Positions 49,167 through 59,462 of a stretch of 64,000 bases of DNA are shown here, piece after piece. Source of the DNA: Saprospiraceae bacterium (lineage in GTDB: Bacteria > Bacteroidota > Bacteroidia > Chitinophagales > Saprospiraceae); NCBI GenBank assembly GCA_016710115.1, contig JADJLN010000001.1, positions 434,001-498,000 on the forward strand, in the 5' to 3' direction. Made by a program: the position numbers and the translations under genes. Position 1 is the first letter of the stretch. Each line of letters begins with the position of its first letter. The notes under the pieces were generated by a model, which worked only from the letters and a program-made list of their open reading frames with translations, was not told where the DNA came from and searched no databases.

Positions 49167-50333
49167 TTTTCGATAGAAACAACATTTGGTTCGACGAAGG
49201 GAAAAACGAGGCAACGAGTGGTTTCGTGAGCTGGCTTGAACAGGGTGCGGAATATGGTTTGGAAGACTTGAATCCTGGTTCCATGTTCCAGGTTCCCTTG
49301 ATTCCAGGTTCTGGCTGTTCAACGTTCAAGGCATGGCCAGCCGGCCAGCCGGGTTCAACGTTTAACGTGAATTTATCAGGAGTGAGCAGATTGGAGGCGA
49401 ACTGTAGAACTGTAGAATTGTAGAACTGGAGAACTGGAGAACTGGAGAATTGGCAAACTGTAGAACTGTAGAACCCAATTACCCAGTTATCCAGTTATCC
49501 AGTTACCCAGTTACCCAGTTATCCAGTTACCCAATTACCCAATTACCCGATTATCCGATACCTTTCTGCCCCCAGACGCCCAGACGTTTCTTCGTCGGTC
49601 TGGACAGGTTCCTTCGTCAGTCTGGTTCCATGTTCCATGTTCCTTGTTCCAGGTTTCTGGTTCCTTGTTTCTGGTTGACTTCGGGATGGGCTCCTCTTTC
49701 CGATTTCCCACTTCCCTGCCTCGCCGTCAGGCAGGCGCCTTTCGCCTTACTGTTGATTTCTCATCCCTCTTCCCTGACCCCTCCGTCTCTCCGTCTCGCC
49801 GTCGGTCCTCGGTTGTCAGTCATCGGACGTCATCCCTCGGACCTCGGCCCTCGGCAATCTTGCCGTCTCATGAAACAGGTTGACAAGAAATAAGTCCATA
49901 CTATTTCTTCAGACTACTATTCAATCAGCACCGTGGAAGTAATTCCTTTGACAAACGATCGGGTTGATTTCGTTTTTCCAGTAAGTTGTATTTTACGCTG
50001 GATTGCAGGACAGCCAGAGGTTGGAGTTCGGGCCCCGTATGGACAGAAGCTCAGGCAGGCTTGAATTCACGATCAGACCAGGATGAAGTCGACAAAACAG
50101 CTGTCAACAAATCTGGATTCCACAGTCTGGATTCCCACCATTTGACAACAACCCGGAGCTGGTCCATCCTGGCGTAGTCACTCCGGTTTGGTGTTAAATG
50201 ATGCTGATTTTATAGGACTCCACTCTGATGTTTCAAATGCATTTCCAGTCATAGCAGGTTAACCAAAGAGTCGACCATCCAGCTTTCAAACGATGAAACA
50301 GATTTTTCAATCTTCAGAACCACTATCAAAAAG
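49167..50333. repeat. About 1.2-kb gap with degenerate short tandem repeats
   Basis: No gene. Blocks of related 9- and 10-mers follow each other: GTAGAACTG/GGAGAACTG (about 49398-49475), CCAGTTATC/CCAGTTACC (about 49481-49550), GGTTCCATGTTCC-like units (about 49260-49330 and 49610-49680), and CCTCGGACC-like units (about 49795-49860). A CAGACG...CGTCGGTCTGG hairpin near 49580-49603 resembles the double-hairpin unit seen in the MITE copy. From 49900 to 50333 I see nothing. Confidence 0.65.
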
Positions 50334-51260
50334 ATGAACTATTCCGTGATTGGTATGACTCCTGAAAAGGAAACCCGTTTGCTCATGATCTTTATCTCGA
50401 TCGGGTATATTGCTAATTTCTGCCTGGGTTTAGTGGGTTCATTTTTCCCATTTCAGAGTTTTGCCCAGATGACATGCTGGCAGATCAGTGACAGCATGGC
50501 GATCATGGCCAGCGTTCTCGCGAGCAGACAGGTGGGTTCACGAGGGCAGAACCTCGCTTCCCCTGGCTATATCTTATTGGGTATTGCGTATGGTGTTTCA
50601 TTTGCATCCAGTTCCATTTCTGCTATCAACGAGGAAAAAATGGCGACGGTGCTTATGCCACTGTTGCCTGCCATCGTTTTAATCAGCTTCTGTCGCATCT
50701 ATCCAACCTGGCTAAGGATGGGATCATTACTCATTTTTATTCCCTTTTTTATGATGTACTGGAATGTGATTGCTGGCACATACAGTGATGAAAATATGTC
50801 CAATGCCCTGGCCTATTCCGGGATTCAATCTTTGGGTGTCTTATGGGTGATATACCTGTGGAAGGACTACAAAAAACAATTGAAATCAACTGAAATCAAT
50901 ACCAACATGAAAACAGTTTCAAATTTGATTGCAATGATCACTGCTTTCCTTATGCTTTCCTCCTTCAGCGTTGTGGATCCGGTGAAGATTGTCGGAACAT
51001 ATGGTGTGTCCACTTCTGATCCTTCACAGATCAAGCTGGTCCTGGAAGCTGACCACACCTTCTTTTACCAGGATCATTCCCATTCGAACAGGAAGATATC
51101 CACCCGGGGCACATGGTCTATAAAAGGGCACAAAGTGGTGTTGACGGAGACCGGTTCTGAAGACAGATTTCATGATGTCTGGACATTTGATCATCAGGGT
51201 ATGGTCGCGAAATCCAGAAAGGGACTCAGTTATTACAGATTGTGCAGACTTGACGATTGA
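50334..51260 (+). CDS. Membrane protein fused to a secreted lipocalin-like domain
   Basis: 308 residues in two parts. Residues 1-185 have five or six membrane spans. At residue 192 a second natural start appears: MKTVSNLIAMITAFLML, a full signal peptide, followed by a beta-rich domain of 95 residues (VKIVGTYGVSTSDPSQIKL, KISTRGTWSIKGHKVVLTE, KSRKGLSYYRLCRL). That second part looks like a free-standing secreted protein. Either the two are really fused, or a stop or frameshift between them has been lost. Function unknown. Confidence 0.55.
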   Translation: MNYSVIGMTPEKETRLLMIFISIGYIANFCLGLVGSFFPFQSFAQMTCWQISDSMAIMASVLASRQVGSRGQNLASPGYILLGIAYGVSFASSSISAINEEKMATVLMPLLPAIVLISFCRIYPTWLRMGSLLIFIPFFMMYWNVIAGTYSDENMSNALAYSGIQSLGVLWVIYLWKDYKKQLKSTEINTNMKTVSNLIAMITAFLMLSSFSVVDPVKIVGTYGVSTSDPSQIKLVLEADHTFFYQDHSHSNRKISTRGTWSIKGHKVVLTETGSEDRFHDVWTFDHQGMVAKSRKGLSYYRLCRLDD

Positions 51261-51626
51261 AGAACCAGACTTCTGTCCTTGCAGATAATGGGTACCTATG
51301 ATTACAGGAAACGATCTTCGTGCATTGGGTTATCAGCCTGGACGATGGTCCTGAGATGCACCTGACCATATCAATCGGCATGACCTGAGTGGTCAGCAGA
51401 TGATGTATTCTATGGACAAGGTGGTGCACAAACAGGTCCTTCCGTTCTCCGACCATGTCCCCTTTCATCAGAATAACCGTGCAGAAACGGAGGAAGAACT
51501 GGCCAATGTAGTGAGTGGCCTTGCGACCATGGATGATTTGATGAAGACATCGACCCTGGCCTGCGGAGTGGTCCGACCACTGATTCAACTGATCCCCGAT
51601 TGGCGAAAGATGGTATCTTGTTCTGA
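51261..51626. other. Gap of about 370 bases, no gene assigned
   Basis: A plus-strand frame at 51400-51630 (76 residues) is open and overlaps the next start, but I see no family signs or signal. The promoter of the next gene should be near 51560-51620. Confidence 0.35.
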
Positions 51627-53083
51627 ATGATTTCTGAGAATATGGTAAAAAAGATCCTCTATTTCGCCTGTGCAATTTTTATTCTGTCTGACCTGACGTT
51701 TTCATTTTATCAATATCTGCATCAGCCTCTGGAAGGAGATATCGCAAGGAATCTTGTTCCTGAGGAAGGCGTCAAACCGGTTTTCGAAAGTCCATTGGGA
51801 TTCAAGGCGATCACTGAGGATATCCGGTATTCGAATCCAAATCGTTTTTTCAGTCATTGGTGTTATCGGGAAGCACTGCTCATGCTGCCCCGGGTATACC
51901 AGAAATATACAGATCCGATAACCAGCGTCTATCTGGCTTGTGCAACCTGGAAAGTTGTCTTTCAGATGGTATTGATCACCTTGTTGGCAGTTCTGATTTC
52001 GGGTTCTCTAAACATCTTCAGAATGGAATTTATTCTGGCAGCAACTCTGGTTGTGCCCTTTTTTCAGGCCAATGGATACAGTGATTATATGGGCATAATA
52101 GACCCGTCTATAACCTATGCTTTTTTCTATGCAATGCCTTTGATTTTTTACTGATTTACCTGACTCCACTGATTTGGTTCAAGTCTGGTCAGGTCACCGG
52201 ATTTCCCAACTGGCTGCTCCTGTTCGTGTGGATGCCGCTTGTATTTGCTGTGTGTCTGAGTGGGCCGTTAAATCCAGGTATTCTGTTGGTGCTTTCTGCT
52301 CTTTTCTTGATCCATCATCTGGTTGTCCATGTTCGACAGAAAGGCGGGGAGGGATTTATGCTATCCACAGTCAGAGCGTTTCGGTCGATACCACGGATCC
52401 ATCTGTTTTTGTTGCTTCCTGCCAGTGTGGTCTCCGTGTATTCCCTGTATCTGGGAGGTTACAATTCGGAATCAGAACTCCATCCGGTGTCATTGCTGGA
52501 TCTGTATTTGAAATTGCCGGAGGGTATTTATCAGCAGTTTACACAAAAGCTCGGATTCCCGGTGTTGTTTGTCATGCTGATAGTCAATGGTTTGCTGATC
52601 CGCAAGACAGCCGGGTCTGCAGCCGGGAGTCGGGTGTTGTCCATGTACAAGTGGATCGGCATGTTTTCCATCCTGTATATTCTCCTCTTACCGATGGGTG
52701 GTTATCGGGTATACCGCCCTCATGTACTGCGCTACGATACGATCATGCCGGTTACTCTGTCGCTCATTTTTCTGTTTGGATTATCCACGGTATTTATCCT
52801 GAATAAGTTGCCCGGGAAGTATGTGAAAATGTATATTCCGGTGGTATTGCTGGTCTTGTTTGTGTTTACCAATGCGGATCAATTGGAAGCGGGCAAAGCA
52901 GATTGTGAAAAGGAGGCTCTTGGTATTCTGTCGACATCACCGGATTCAGTTGTGGTCCTGACGCAGAATTGTACCGTCCTGGCATGGAATGTTTTTCATC
53001 ATCCGGAGGAATCCGGACTCAATGGTCAACTGTTGCACATGTGGGGGATAACAAAGGAAGAAAAACGGTATGTAAATCAATAA
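51627..53083 (+). CDS. Polytopic membrane protein, unknown function (frameshifted at 52144)
   Basis: About 485 residues after repair with perhaps ten membrane spans, starting KILYFACAIFILSDLTFSFY and ending in a periplasmic-looking tail. The frame breaks in a T6 run at 52144-52149; with T7 it continues MPLIFLLIYLTPLIWF into the second half. The general shape (many spans, a conserved-looking loop with SHWCYREALLMLPR, Arg/Tyr-rich VYRPHVLRYDTIMP) recalls glycosyltransferase-like or O-antigen-related membrane proteins, but I cannot name a family. Confidence 0.6.
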
Positions 53084-53282
53084 AATCGGCTGGTCTCCAT
53101 CCAGGCTTCGTTGCCAGAAACAGAAGCCGAACCAGGGTCAACATATGGCCTGACGACTACCGGTTCAATAATTCAGGTGGATTTTCACATTGATTGATTT
53201 ATCCCTCGTCTCCCCCGCCTCTGCTGTCAGGCAGGCATCTGTCATCTCTGCCTGACTCCAGTTTACTAGCTTGTCTTTCGAA

Positions 53283-53346
53283 ATAACTCCATAACTCCAT
53301 AACTCCATAACTCCATAACTCCATAACTCCATAACTCCATAACTCC
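53283..53346. repeat. 8-bp tandem array ATAACTCC, 8 copies
   Basis: Eight perfect copies in a row, ending 7 bases before the stop codon of the minus-strand anti-sigma gene. A GCCTCTGCTGTCAGGCAGGC palindrome-like piece lies 60 bases before it. Confidence 0.9.
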
Positions 53347-53352
53347 TTCTCC

Positions 53353-54132
53353 TCAGATCATCCCCACCATCACCATGGCTTCCAGCGTCGGGACAACACT
53401 GCCGCCTGCGGGTTCGAGTGTGACGGCATATCCGCCAGCTGTAGATTGAAACGGCACGGCTACCATTTGCTGACCACGAGTAAGTGACAGCGGCAAGACA
53501 CCCATATCGACAGGTTGACCATCGACCAGGGCCCAGAGTTGGTACTGTTTTCCTGCAGGTGCCTCTGGAAGCTGGTGCAGATTGATATAAGTCGATTGGC
53601 GATCCGGATTGAACAGGACAGTAGCCAGGGCATCCGGACTGTTTGCTGTCCCTTTCATGGTGACTGTCTGTGTGGATGGATCCTGGAGGAAGGCCATCAG
53701 TACCTGCATCGAGTCGACCTGTTGGCGGCTGGAGTCGCAGCAGCTTTGAATACCTTGATTGTCGGCCGCAAGATCATCGATATGCTGGCTCAAACGTTGA
53801 TTGGTGATCCACAAATAGATGCAACCCGCAGCGAACAGAATACTGGCCGCTGCCAACCAGCGCGTCCAACCGGATGCCTGGATTGATGGCGCCTGGTTTG
53901 GCACGTCCAGGTTGTCGATCCGTGTTTTGATCCGATCCAGGGTGCCGGAAGGAGGAGCAACGGATTCAGCGCGGGCAAAGGTCTCCAGGGTCAGTTCGAT
54001 CTGGTCGATCTCCTCGCGCACTTCAGCGTACTGGTCAGCCATCGCCTCCACCGCCCGCATGTCTGCGGGGCTGAGCTGTCCGAGCACATATTGCTCGAGA
54101 ATGCCGGATTCGATGTAGGCCTTAAGATCCAA
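53353..54132 (-). CDS. Anti-sigma factor (RskA-like)
   Basis: About 259 residues. A cytoplasmic anti-sigma domain (IESGILEQYVLGQLSPADMRAVEAMADQY, residues 5-33), one membrane span near 93-110 (WLAAASILFAAGCIYLWI), a coiled coil, and a C-terminal RskA-type periplasmic domain (YINLHQLPEAPAGKQYQLWALVDG). It holds the neighbouring sigma factor inactive. A TTG at 54132 is the best start: it gives MDLKAYIESG and overlaps the sigma gene's end by 11 bases, so translation is coupled. Confidence 0.87.
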   Translation of the reverse strand: MDLKAYIESGILEQYVLGQLSPADMRAVEAMADQYAEVREEIDQIELTLETFARAESVAPPSGTLDRIKTRIDNLDVPNQAPSIQASGWTRWLAAASILFAAGCIYLWITNQRLSQHIDDLAADNQGIQSCCDSSRQQVDSMQVLMAFLQDPSTQTVTMKGTANSPDALATVLFNPDRQSTYINLHQLPEAPAGKQYQLWALVDGQPVDMGVLPLSLTRGQQMVAVPFQSTAGGYAVTLEPAGGSVVPTLEAMVMVGMI

Positions 54133-54724
54133 GGGTTGCGTACAATAAAGTGAACAATAAGGTGATAACAAAGAAAAGGAGTCCCTCACCGGCCAGTGAA
54201 TGACGCAGAACAGAAAGCGCTTTCCGGGTCCTGGTTTTCACAGTTCCGAGTGGCATGTCCAGTTTTTCTGCCACTTCAGATTGGGTATACTGCTGAAAAT
54301 ACAGTAATTCAATAATCGTCCGATGATCGGAATCCAATCGCTGGATCACCCGTTGCAATCCGGGATCACGCAGATTATCCGACTGACTGAATGCTTCCTG
54401 TTCATATACGGAGTCGGGGAGTGTTTCGGTTTTTTTATCCTGCTGGAATTTGCCCGACCGACTCGTATCAATGGCAGTATTCCGTGCGATCCGGGCCATC
54501 CAGGTAAACAGTCGGCCCTTGGCCGGATCATACCGGTCACCGTTCTGCCAGATCTTGACAAAGGTATCCTGGAGGACTTCTGCACCCAGATCCCGGTCCG
54601 GAATCAGCTTGAGAATAATATTGTACAGTGCCCCCGAATACAGCCGGTAGATCTCATCGATCACCGACTTGTCCCGCTCATGCAGACGGGAGATCAATAG
54701 AGGGTCCTGTACAGTCAGGGTCAT
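54122..54724 (-). CDS. ECF RNA polymerase sigma factor
   Basis: 200 residues. Sigma region 2 (YRLYSGALYNIILKLI, DTFVKIWQNGDRYDPAKGRLFTWMARIARN) and region 4 (LDSDHRTIIELLYFQQYTQSEVAEKLDMPLGTVKTRTRKAL). After region 4 a hydrophobic tail (LLFFVITLLFTLLY) is unusual for a soluble sigma factor and may bind the membrane or be trimmed. It is paired with the anti-sigma gene. The start at 54724 (MTLTVQDPLL) is chosen over a longer frame. Confidence 0.88.
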   Translation of the reverse strand: MTLTVQDPLLISRLHERDKSVIDEIYRLYSGALYNIILKLIPDRDLGAEVLQDTFVKIWQNGDRYDPAKGRLFTWMARIARNTAIDTSRSGKFQQDKKTETLPDSVYEQEAFSQSDNLRDPGLQRVIQRLDSDHRTIIELLYFQQYTQSEVAEKLDMPLGTVKTRTRKALSVLRHSLAGEGLLFFVITLLFTLLYATLGS

Positions 54725-54800
54725 GCAGTTGGAATAGGCCTCCAAATCTAGGATAATTCTCCCGATCACCATGCCCGATTGCCTGATCCTTTCCTCCTCC

Positions 54801-54905
54801 GCTCCCTCCTACGCCTCAACCCCGAGTGCTCGGGGTAGCTCCGGAGGGCAGGCATAACCACTTCCTCTAATAACCTCATAACCTCATAACCTCATAACCT
54901 CCTCC
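54801..54905. repeat. REP-like palindrome plus ATAACCTC array
   Basis: CTCCCTCCTACGCCTC leads into the palindrome ACCCCGAG-TG-CTCGGGGT (54819-54836), then GGCAGGCATAACC and about four ATAACCTC units (54869-54900). The same flank and a damaged palindrome recur at 56922-56962, and the palindrome core recurs in the asnS copy at 28228. Confidence 0.8.
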
Positions 54906-54966
54906 CCTCATTGTCCTCATTATTGAGGAATTTGACGAATCTATTCTATCGTGCGTGAATATTGCC

Positions 54967-54974
54967 TATATTTG
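54967..54974 (+). promoter_or_regulatory. Candidate -7 box for the exported protein gene
   Basis: TATATTTG fits TAnnTTTG and lies 20 bases before the ATG at 54994. No clear -33 TTG. Confidence 0.4.
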
Positions 54975-54993
54975 ATTGAACCGAAAGCCATTG

Positions 54994-56048
54994 ATGAAAC
55001 ACCCGACCCCTTCTCATTGGACCTTCGCCGGTCACCTTTTTTCAGGATTGATTCTTGTCAGTTTGCTGCTGCCTTGCCAGCCTCTGGCAGCACAGATCGA
55101 ACAGAGCTGGTATCAGCTCACTCTGGGCGCATCCGTCAATCTGCACACCAATCTTGGAAAACGCGCATTCCGCAATAATTTTCCGGTATTAAAGCCTTTG
55201 TCGGTTTTGCATCGTCCAATAAATTGTATCTGAACAGTAATCGAAATTTCGGACTGTTCAATTTTTCCGTCAATCTTTCCATTTACAATAAATCACTGGG
55301 CAACAGCCTCAACCTGCTCTATCAGGATAATCAGGTCGATCTGACCAGTTCCTTTACCCTCGGTGTCATCCGGGAATCGGGACCTCGGTACATCCGGCAG
55401 ATGCAGACGATCAATAATACCCCGTTTTACAATCTTCGACATGATGGGGAATATGCATTATTGGTATCCACTAATTTTATTCTCAATAATCATCGCCGGA
55501 ATCAGACTGTCGGTGCGATCACACTGACAACCGGTCGCTTCTCCCTGAATTATTATAATGATGGCGGCCCGCCGATTAATAATGTCGGTCTGGGCGACGG
55601 GTTTGATCGGTGGTGGACCGGTGGAGTGGGGATGTACCTTCACCATCGGGATGAGTATAATGTCGGTGAATTCTATTTTGATCAGTTTACCGGATATGAA
55701 AAACTCATGTTCGAATTAGGTGGCATTTTTGGAATGGATATTCAGGACTATGATATTTTCCGGTCGTTTGAAAATGCCACTGGAAAATCCGGAACCTACA
55801 ACCTCACACAACCGGGCAACTTCGGATATAATTACAATTCTTCGACCTATTACGGGCGGTATTTTTTCAGTCCGCAGTTTGGCGTGCAGCTGGGCGTTAT
55901 CGGTTCTTTGCGCAATGCCGAAAAAGAGACATTTTTCGCCTTACAGGATCTGATCCATTTGCTGAAGCGAGACCCCCTGCATCCGAACAAGGATATCAAT
56001 CGACTGTTTTACGGAATCACCTATTATCAGCCCTATGAGATTCGCTAG
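54994..56048 (+). CDS. Exported beta-rich protein, unknown (frameshifted at about 55184)
   Basis: About 351 residues after repair. Signal peptide (to QPLAAQ, about residue 34), then alternating strands rich in Tyr, Asn and Gly (LNSNRNFGLFNFSVNL; FILNNHRRNQTVGAI; GLGDGFDRWWTGG). Adding one G at CCGG near 55184 joins NNFPGIKAFVGFASSNKLYLN. The GDGFDRWWTGG block loosely recalls the polymorphic toxin type 23 domain, an assignment I hold weakly; an outer-membrane barrel is the other option. The stop overlaps the lipoprotein start by 14 bases. Confidence 0.6.
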
Positions 56049-56760
56049 TCTGCTACTGATCCTGTGCATGGGGTTTTCCTCCGGGTGCTCCCCCAAATAT
56101 TTTATTCTTCCGGATATTCAGGAAGCAGTAGAGAAATATGATCCGGTGGCACAGACCGACCTGGATCAGGCCGTATCGTATATCATGACGTTAAAGCCCC
56201 GCACATTTTATAAGAATAATATCGAAGAAACAGTCCTTCTTCCAGATAACAGTTCATTTTTACAAAGCGGGGCATTACTCTTGCTGGATTCAACCGATGT
56301 GTCCATTCCAAAATGGCACGCTTTTCACTGGATCCAGAATTGTGAACACGGTCCATCCTGCACAAAACTGCACCAGGGCCAACGCATCGCACTGGCATCT
56401 GTGAAAGGACGGACACTGCATGAAAAAACAGAACTGGAACGGGTGACGATTTTCTATGGTGTGGTTGATGAAACCAGTCTGGCGGAAGTCAAGGCCCTTG
56501 GATCAGAGCGATCGGTACATTCACGAACCAATATCCGTCTCGATCATGAAGTCCTGCTGATTGGCAATAAATCAAAGGTTCGGACCGCAAAAGGGTCGGG
56601 TAGAGACCCCAGGCTGATCGCCGTGGTGGAGAAAGATAAGGATCACGTTTCCATCTATGCTCTTGTCGATAAAACACAAACCAATATCGGGGTGGAAAAA
56701 TCCATCATTTTTGATTTTCAGCAGATTTATGGGGAGCCACTTTGGTTGGTGAGGCAGTAA
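56035..56760 (+). CDS. Lipoprotein overlapping the exported protein gene
   Basis: 241 residues with a lipobox (GFSSGC, Cys18). The mature protein is mixed alpha/beta (LDQAVSYIMTLKPRTFYKN, RVTIFYGVVDETSL, RLIAVVEKDKDHVSIYALVD). No family recognised. The 14-base overlap with the previous gene suggests the two products work together, for example as effector and immunity or chaperone. That is inference only. Confidence 0.65.
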   Translation: MRFASLLLILCMGFSSGCSPKYFILPDIQEAVEKYDPVAQTDLDQAVSYIMTLKPRTFYKNNIEETVLLPDNSSFLQSGALLLLDSTDVSIPKWHAFHWIQNCEHGPSCTKLHQGQRIALASVKGRTLHEKTELERVTIFYGVVDETSLAEVKALGSERSVHSRTNIRLDHEVLLIGNKSKVRTAKGSGRDPRLIAVVEKDKDHVSIYALVDKTQTNIGVEKSIIFDFQQIYGEPLWLVRQ

Positions 56761-57029
56761 TTGTTGCGACATTCATAAAGGTAATTGTGGACTTTTTATT
56801 CGGGTTTATTTCCCTCCAAACACTGTGAGGGCGATAGGTCTTGTTGAGTATATACCAGGGAAATATGACTACGTTGATTACCCAAATTTTATGATCAATC
56901 CAGGCAATCCCAATTTCCTCGACTCCCTCCTACGCCTCCCCGAGTGCTCGTGGTCGGGGTTACTGCGGGTAAAGCTCCCCTCATAACCTCCTCCCCTCAT
57001 AACCTCCTCTCCTCATAACCTCATAACCC
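56761..57029. repeat. Gap with degenerate palindrome and ATAACCTC units
   Basis: CTCCCTCCTACGCCTC and CCCCGAGTGCTCG (from 56937) recur as at 54801, here damaged. Then several ATAACCTC units with spacers run to the patatin ATG at 57030. No gene. Confidence 0.7.
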
Positions 57030-59462
57030 ATGAAACCCACTCCCGAATCAGTCCGGAATTTTCTACAGGAAGATCAATCCTGTGTACAGCGGTTACGCGC
57101 TTTGTGGCAGCTGATCGTCGATCAGTGGAAAGCGTGGAGAGAGAGACAGGGTGGGAATGAAGAAGCCGGTTTGCTCCTGGATGTGTTCAAGTTCGTTTGG
57201 AAGCACCTGGTCTTGATCATTCTGATCCTGACCCCGATCCTGTTGTTGTGGTTGATGGATCAGGGGCGCGACCTCATTCTCAATGTCTTCCGAACCCGGG
57301 AGATTGGAATGAATGTGAGTGATTATATCCGGATGGTATGGCTGATGGCCATGCTTGGACTGCAGGCATATGCGATCTGGGTGATCCCCGATTTCTATAT
57401 TCGGGAAGAGGTCAAACGAAAGGCGGAAATGGATGCTCTGTTGTCAAAGGGCTATGCCAGGGATCAGCTGCCGTTCGGAGGTATGATCAGCATGTCGTCC
57501 AATTTTTTGCGGTTGCTGGCGATCATGCCATTCATGTTGTACGGGATCACGTTTGCCATTCGGGTAGAAGTCACCAATGATTGGAAGATCGGCTATTGGG
57601 CAGCTAACGGCGTGATCAGTTTTCTCCTTCTCCTGGGAGGTATATGTCTGGCCTATGGCCAGCGGCGTATCCGGAACATCCTGTACGTCCTTCTGGGCAT
57701 CGTTATTTTCATCCCGATCGGGTTTACTTTTTTTCTCGGGAATTGGCCAGATCGACCGGAGCTGGGATATGCTTTATTGGGCAACAGTTTATTCATCTGT
57801 GCTATCCTTCTCTTTGCGATTTTCCATCGGTGGGAACGACGTTTTGACGAATCCGATGATCCGAATTTTCAGAATAAACTCAGGTGGAAGGGAACATTGA
57901 TCTACAAAGTGGTGGGACTGGCTGTGATCCTGATCGCATTAGGGCTGATCCTGTGGCCCAATACGATGAAAATGGCGACCATCCCGGTACTCATCTTTTT
58001 TGTAGCCGCATATATCCTCCTGATCAACCTGATCACCTATACCTTCAAGTTGTTGAGCCGGTCGAAAAAGATCCTGTTCACCGCAGGCATTCTGGTGCTT
58101 CTGGGATTAATGAATATTCGACCGAGCAAGGGGCATTATGTCCATCTGGTTAAGGATGAACTCGAACAGCCCCGGGCTGATTTTCGAACCTATCAGACCG
58201 CATGGGTCATGTCGCGGATGGCCGCCGATACATCCTGTTCACCGGTATTTTATCTGGTGGCAGCAGAGGGTGGAGGCAGCCGGGCGGCATACTGGACAAG
58301 CAGGTTGCTAGGCAAGCTGGATTCGGCGTCCGGATATCAATTTGCAGATCAGGTATTTACCCTTTCTACCGTATCAGGAAGCAGTGCAGGGACATCAGCC
58401 TGGTATAAATTGTTGCGGTTTAAGGAGTATCGGCAACTGGAAGAGAAGGAAATGGATCCGATTATGCGTCGGTTTTCAGAACGTACATTCGGACACAATT
58501 TTGTAACCGGCAGTATAATCGATGTATTGACGAAGGACTTTTATAAAATGTTCTTCACGAAAATCTGGCGTTCGGACCGGAATCTGAGATTGCAGGAAGA
58601 AGAGAATTTCGGATTCCTGTTCGGACTAGGGCGGAAGAATGTGGATGCCCGAAATACCTACCAGCGTGGGACGGCTCATGCCGATTCCCTGGAAGTACCG
58701 GGAAAACAGATTCCGGCCATTCCCAATCTGCATTTTACCGGGCTTCCGGAATTATATCATCTGGGAAATAGTGGATTGGAAACCCGCTGGCCGCTTCTCC
58801 TTTTCAATACGACACACATGCGAACAGGACGCAGGGGGATTGTCAGCCCTGTAGCGTTAAATGAGGACGTGTTTATCGACGCGATTGATGTGATCGGCGA
58901 ATTCAAATCAAAATCCGGTTGTTGGAAACGGACAAAGGGAAAAACGATTGCACTGGGAACGGCGAATAATATGAGTGAATTATTTCCGGTTTTTTCTGCG
59001 TTCAGTTATGTTGATGGCGTTGGGAATTTCATGGATGGAGGGGCTTATGAGAACAAAGGATTGACCACCACCCTGGATGTGTATGCCAGCTTGCGTGCAC
59101 AGCTCGACAGTTTGTGTCCGAATGCACGCATTGTTGTCCTCGCCATGGAGAATGGTGGTGCTCCGGGTGAATTGCCAACCGAACCTCTGCACCAGAGTCC
59201 GGCGATGTTGAGCCAGGCTGCTTCAGCTCCGTTTACCTCCCAGACAGAGGCGGCACGCAAACGGGCCATTCGGCTCTTCGGTCCGGACAATCGGGATCAA
59301 TTGCTGTTTCTGTCACTGTTTGATCATCCGATGGGCGATCAGGTTCCACTGGCACGAGATCTGTCCAGAGAGAGTATCTTTCTGATGGATCGGGCGGCGG
59401 CAATAGAAGTGGATAGTACAATAAATGAGTTGAAACGAATTGATCCGGGGTTATTTCATTGA
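57030..59462 (+). CDS. Membrane-bound patatin-like phospholipase
   Basis: 810 residues, intact. The first 370 residues hold about eight membrane spans, the first at residues 59-78. The patatin domain follows: the oxyanion-type loop EGGGSRAAYWTSRLL, the nucleophile elbow GSSAG (Ser near residue 452) and the catalytic Asp in DGGAYENKG near residue 668. It would hydrolyse acyl lipids next to the membrane. The N-terminal membrane part is much larger than in secreted patatins. The stop codon falls in the 9-bp target duplication of the MITE that follows. Confidence 0.85.
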   Translation: MKPTPESVRNFLQEDQSCVQRLRALWQLIVDQWKAWRERQGGNEEAGLLLDVFKFVWKHLVLIILILTPILLLWLMDQGRDLILNVFRTREIGMNVSDYIRMVWLMAMLGLQAYAIWVIPDFYIREEVKRKAEMDALLSKGYARDQLPFGGMISMSSNFLRLLAIMPFMLYGITFAIRVEVTNDWKIGYWAANGVISFLLLLGGICLAYGQRRIRNILYVLLGIVIFIPIGFTFFLGNWPDRPELGYALLGNSLFICAILLFAIFHRWERRFDESDDPNFQNKLRWKGTLIYKVVGLAVILIALGLILWPNTMKMATIPVLIFFVAAYILLINLITYTFKLLSRSKKILFTAGILVLLGLMNIRPSKGHYVHLVKDELEQPRADFRTYQTAWVMSRMAADTSCSPVFYLVAAEGGGSRAAYWTSRLLGKLDSASGYQFADQVFTLSTVSGSSAGTSAWYKLLRFKEYRQLEEKEMDPIMRRFSERTFGHNFVTGSIIDVLTKDFYKMFFTKIWRSDRNLRLQEEENFGFLFGLGRKNVDARNTYQRGTAHADSLEVPGKQIPAIPNLHFTGLPELYHLGNSGLETRWPLLLFNTTHMRTGRRGIVSPVALNEDVFIDAIDVIGEFKSKSGCWKRTKGKTIALGTANNMSELFPVFSAFSYVDGVGNFMDGGAYENKGLTTTLDVYASLRAQLDSLCPNARIVVLAMENGGAPGELPTEPLHQSPAMLSQAASAPFTSQTEAARKRAIRLFGPDNRDQLLFLSLFDHPMGDQVPLARDLSRESIFLMDRAAAIEVDSTINELKRIDPGLFH

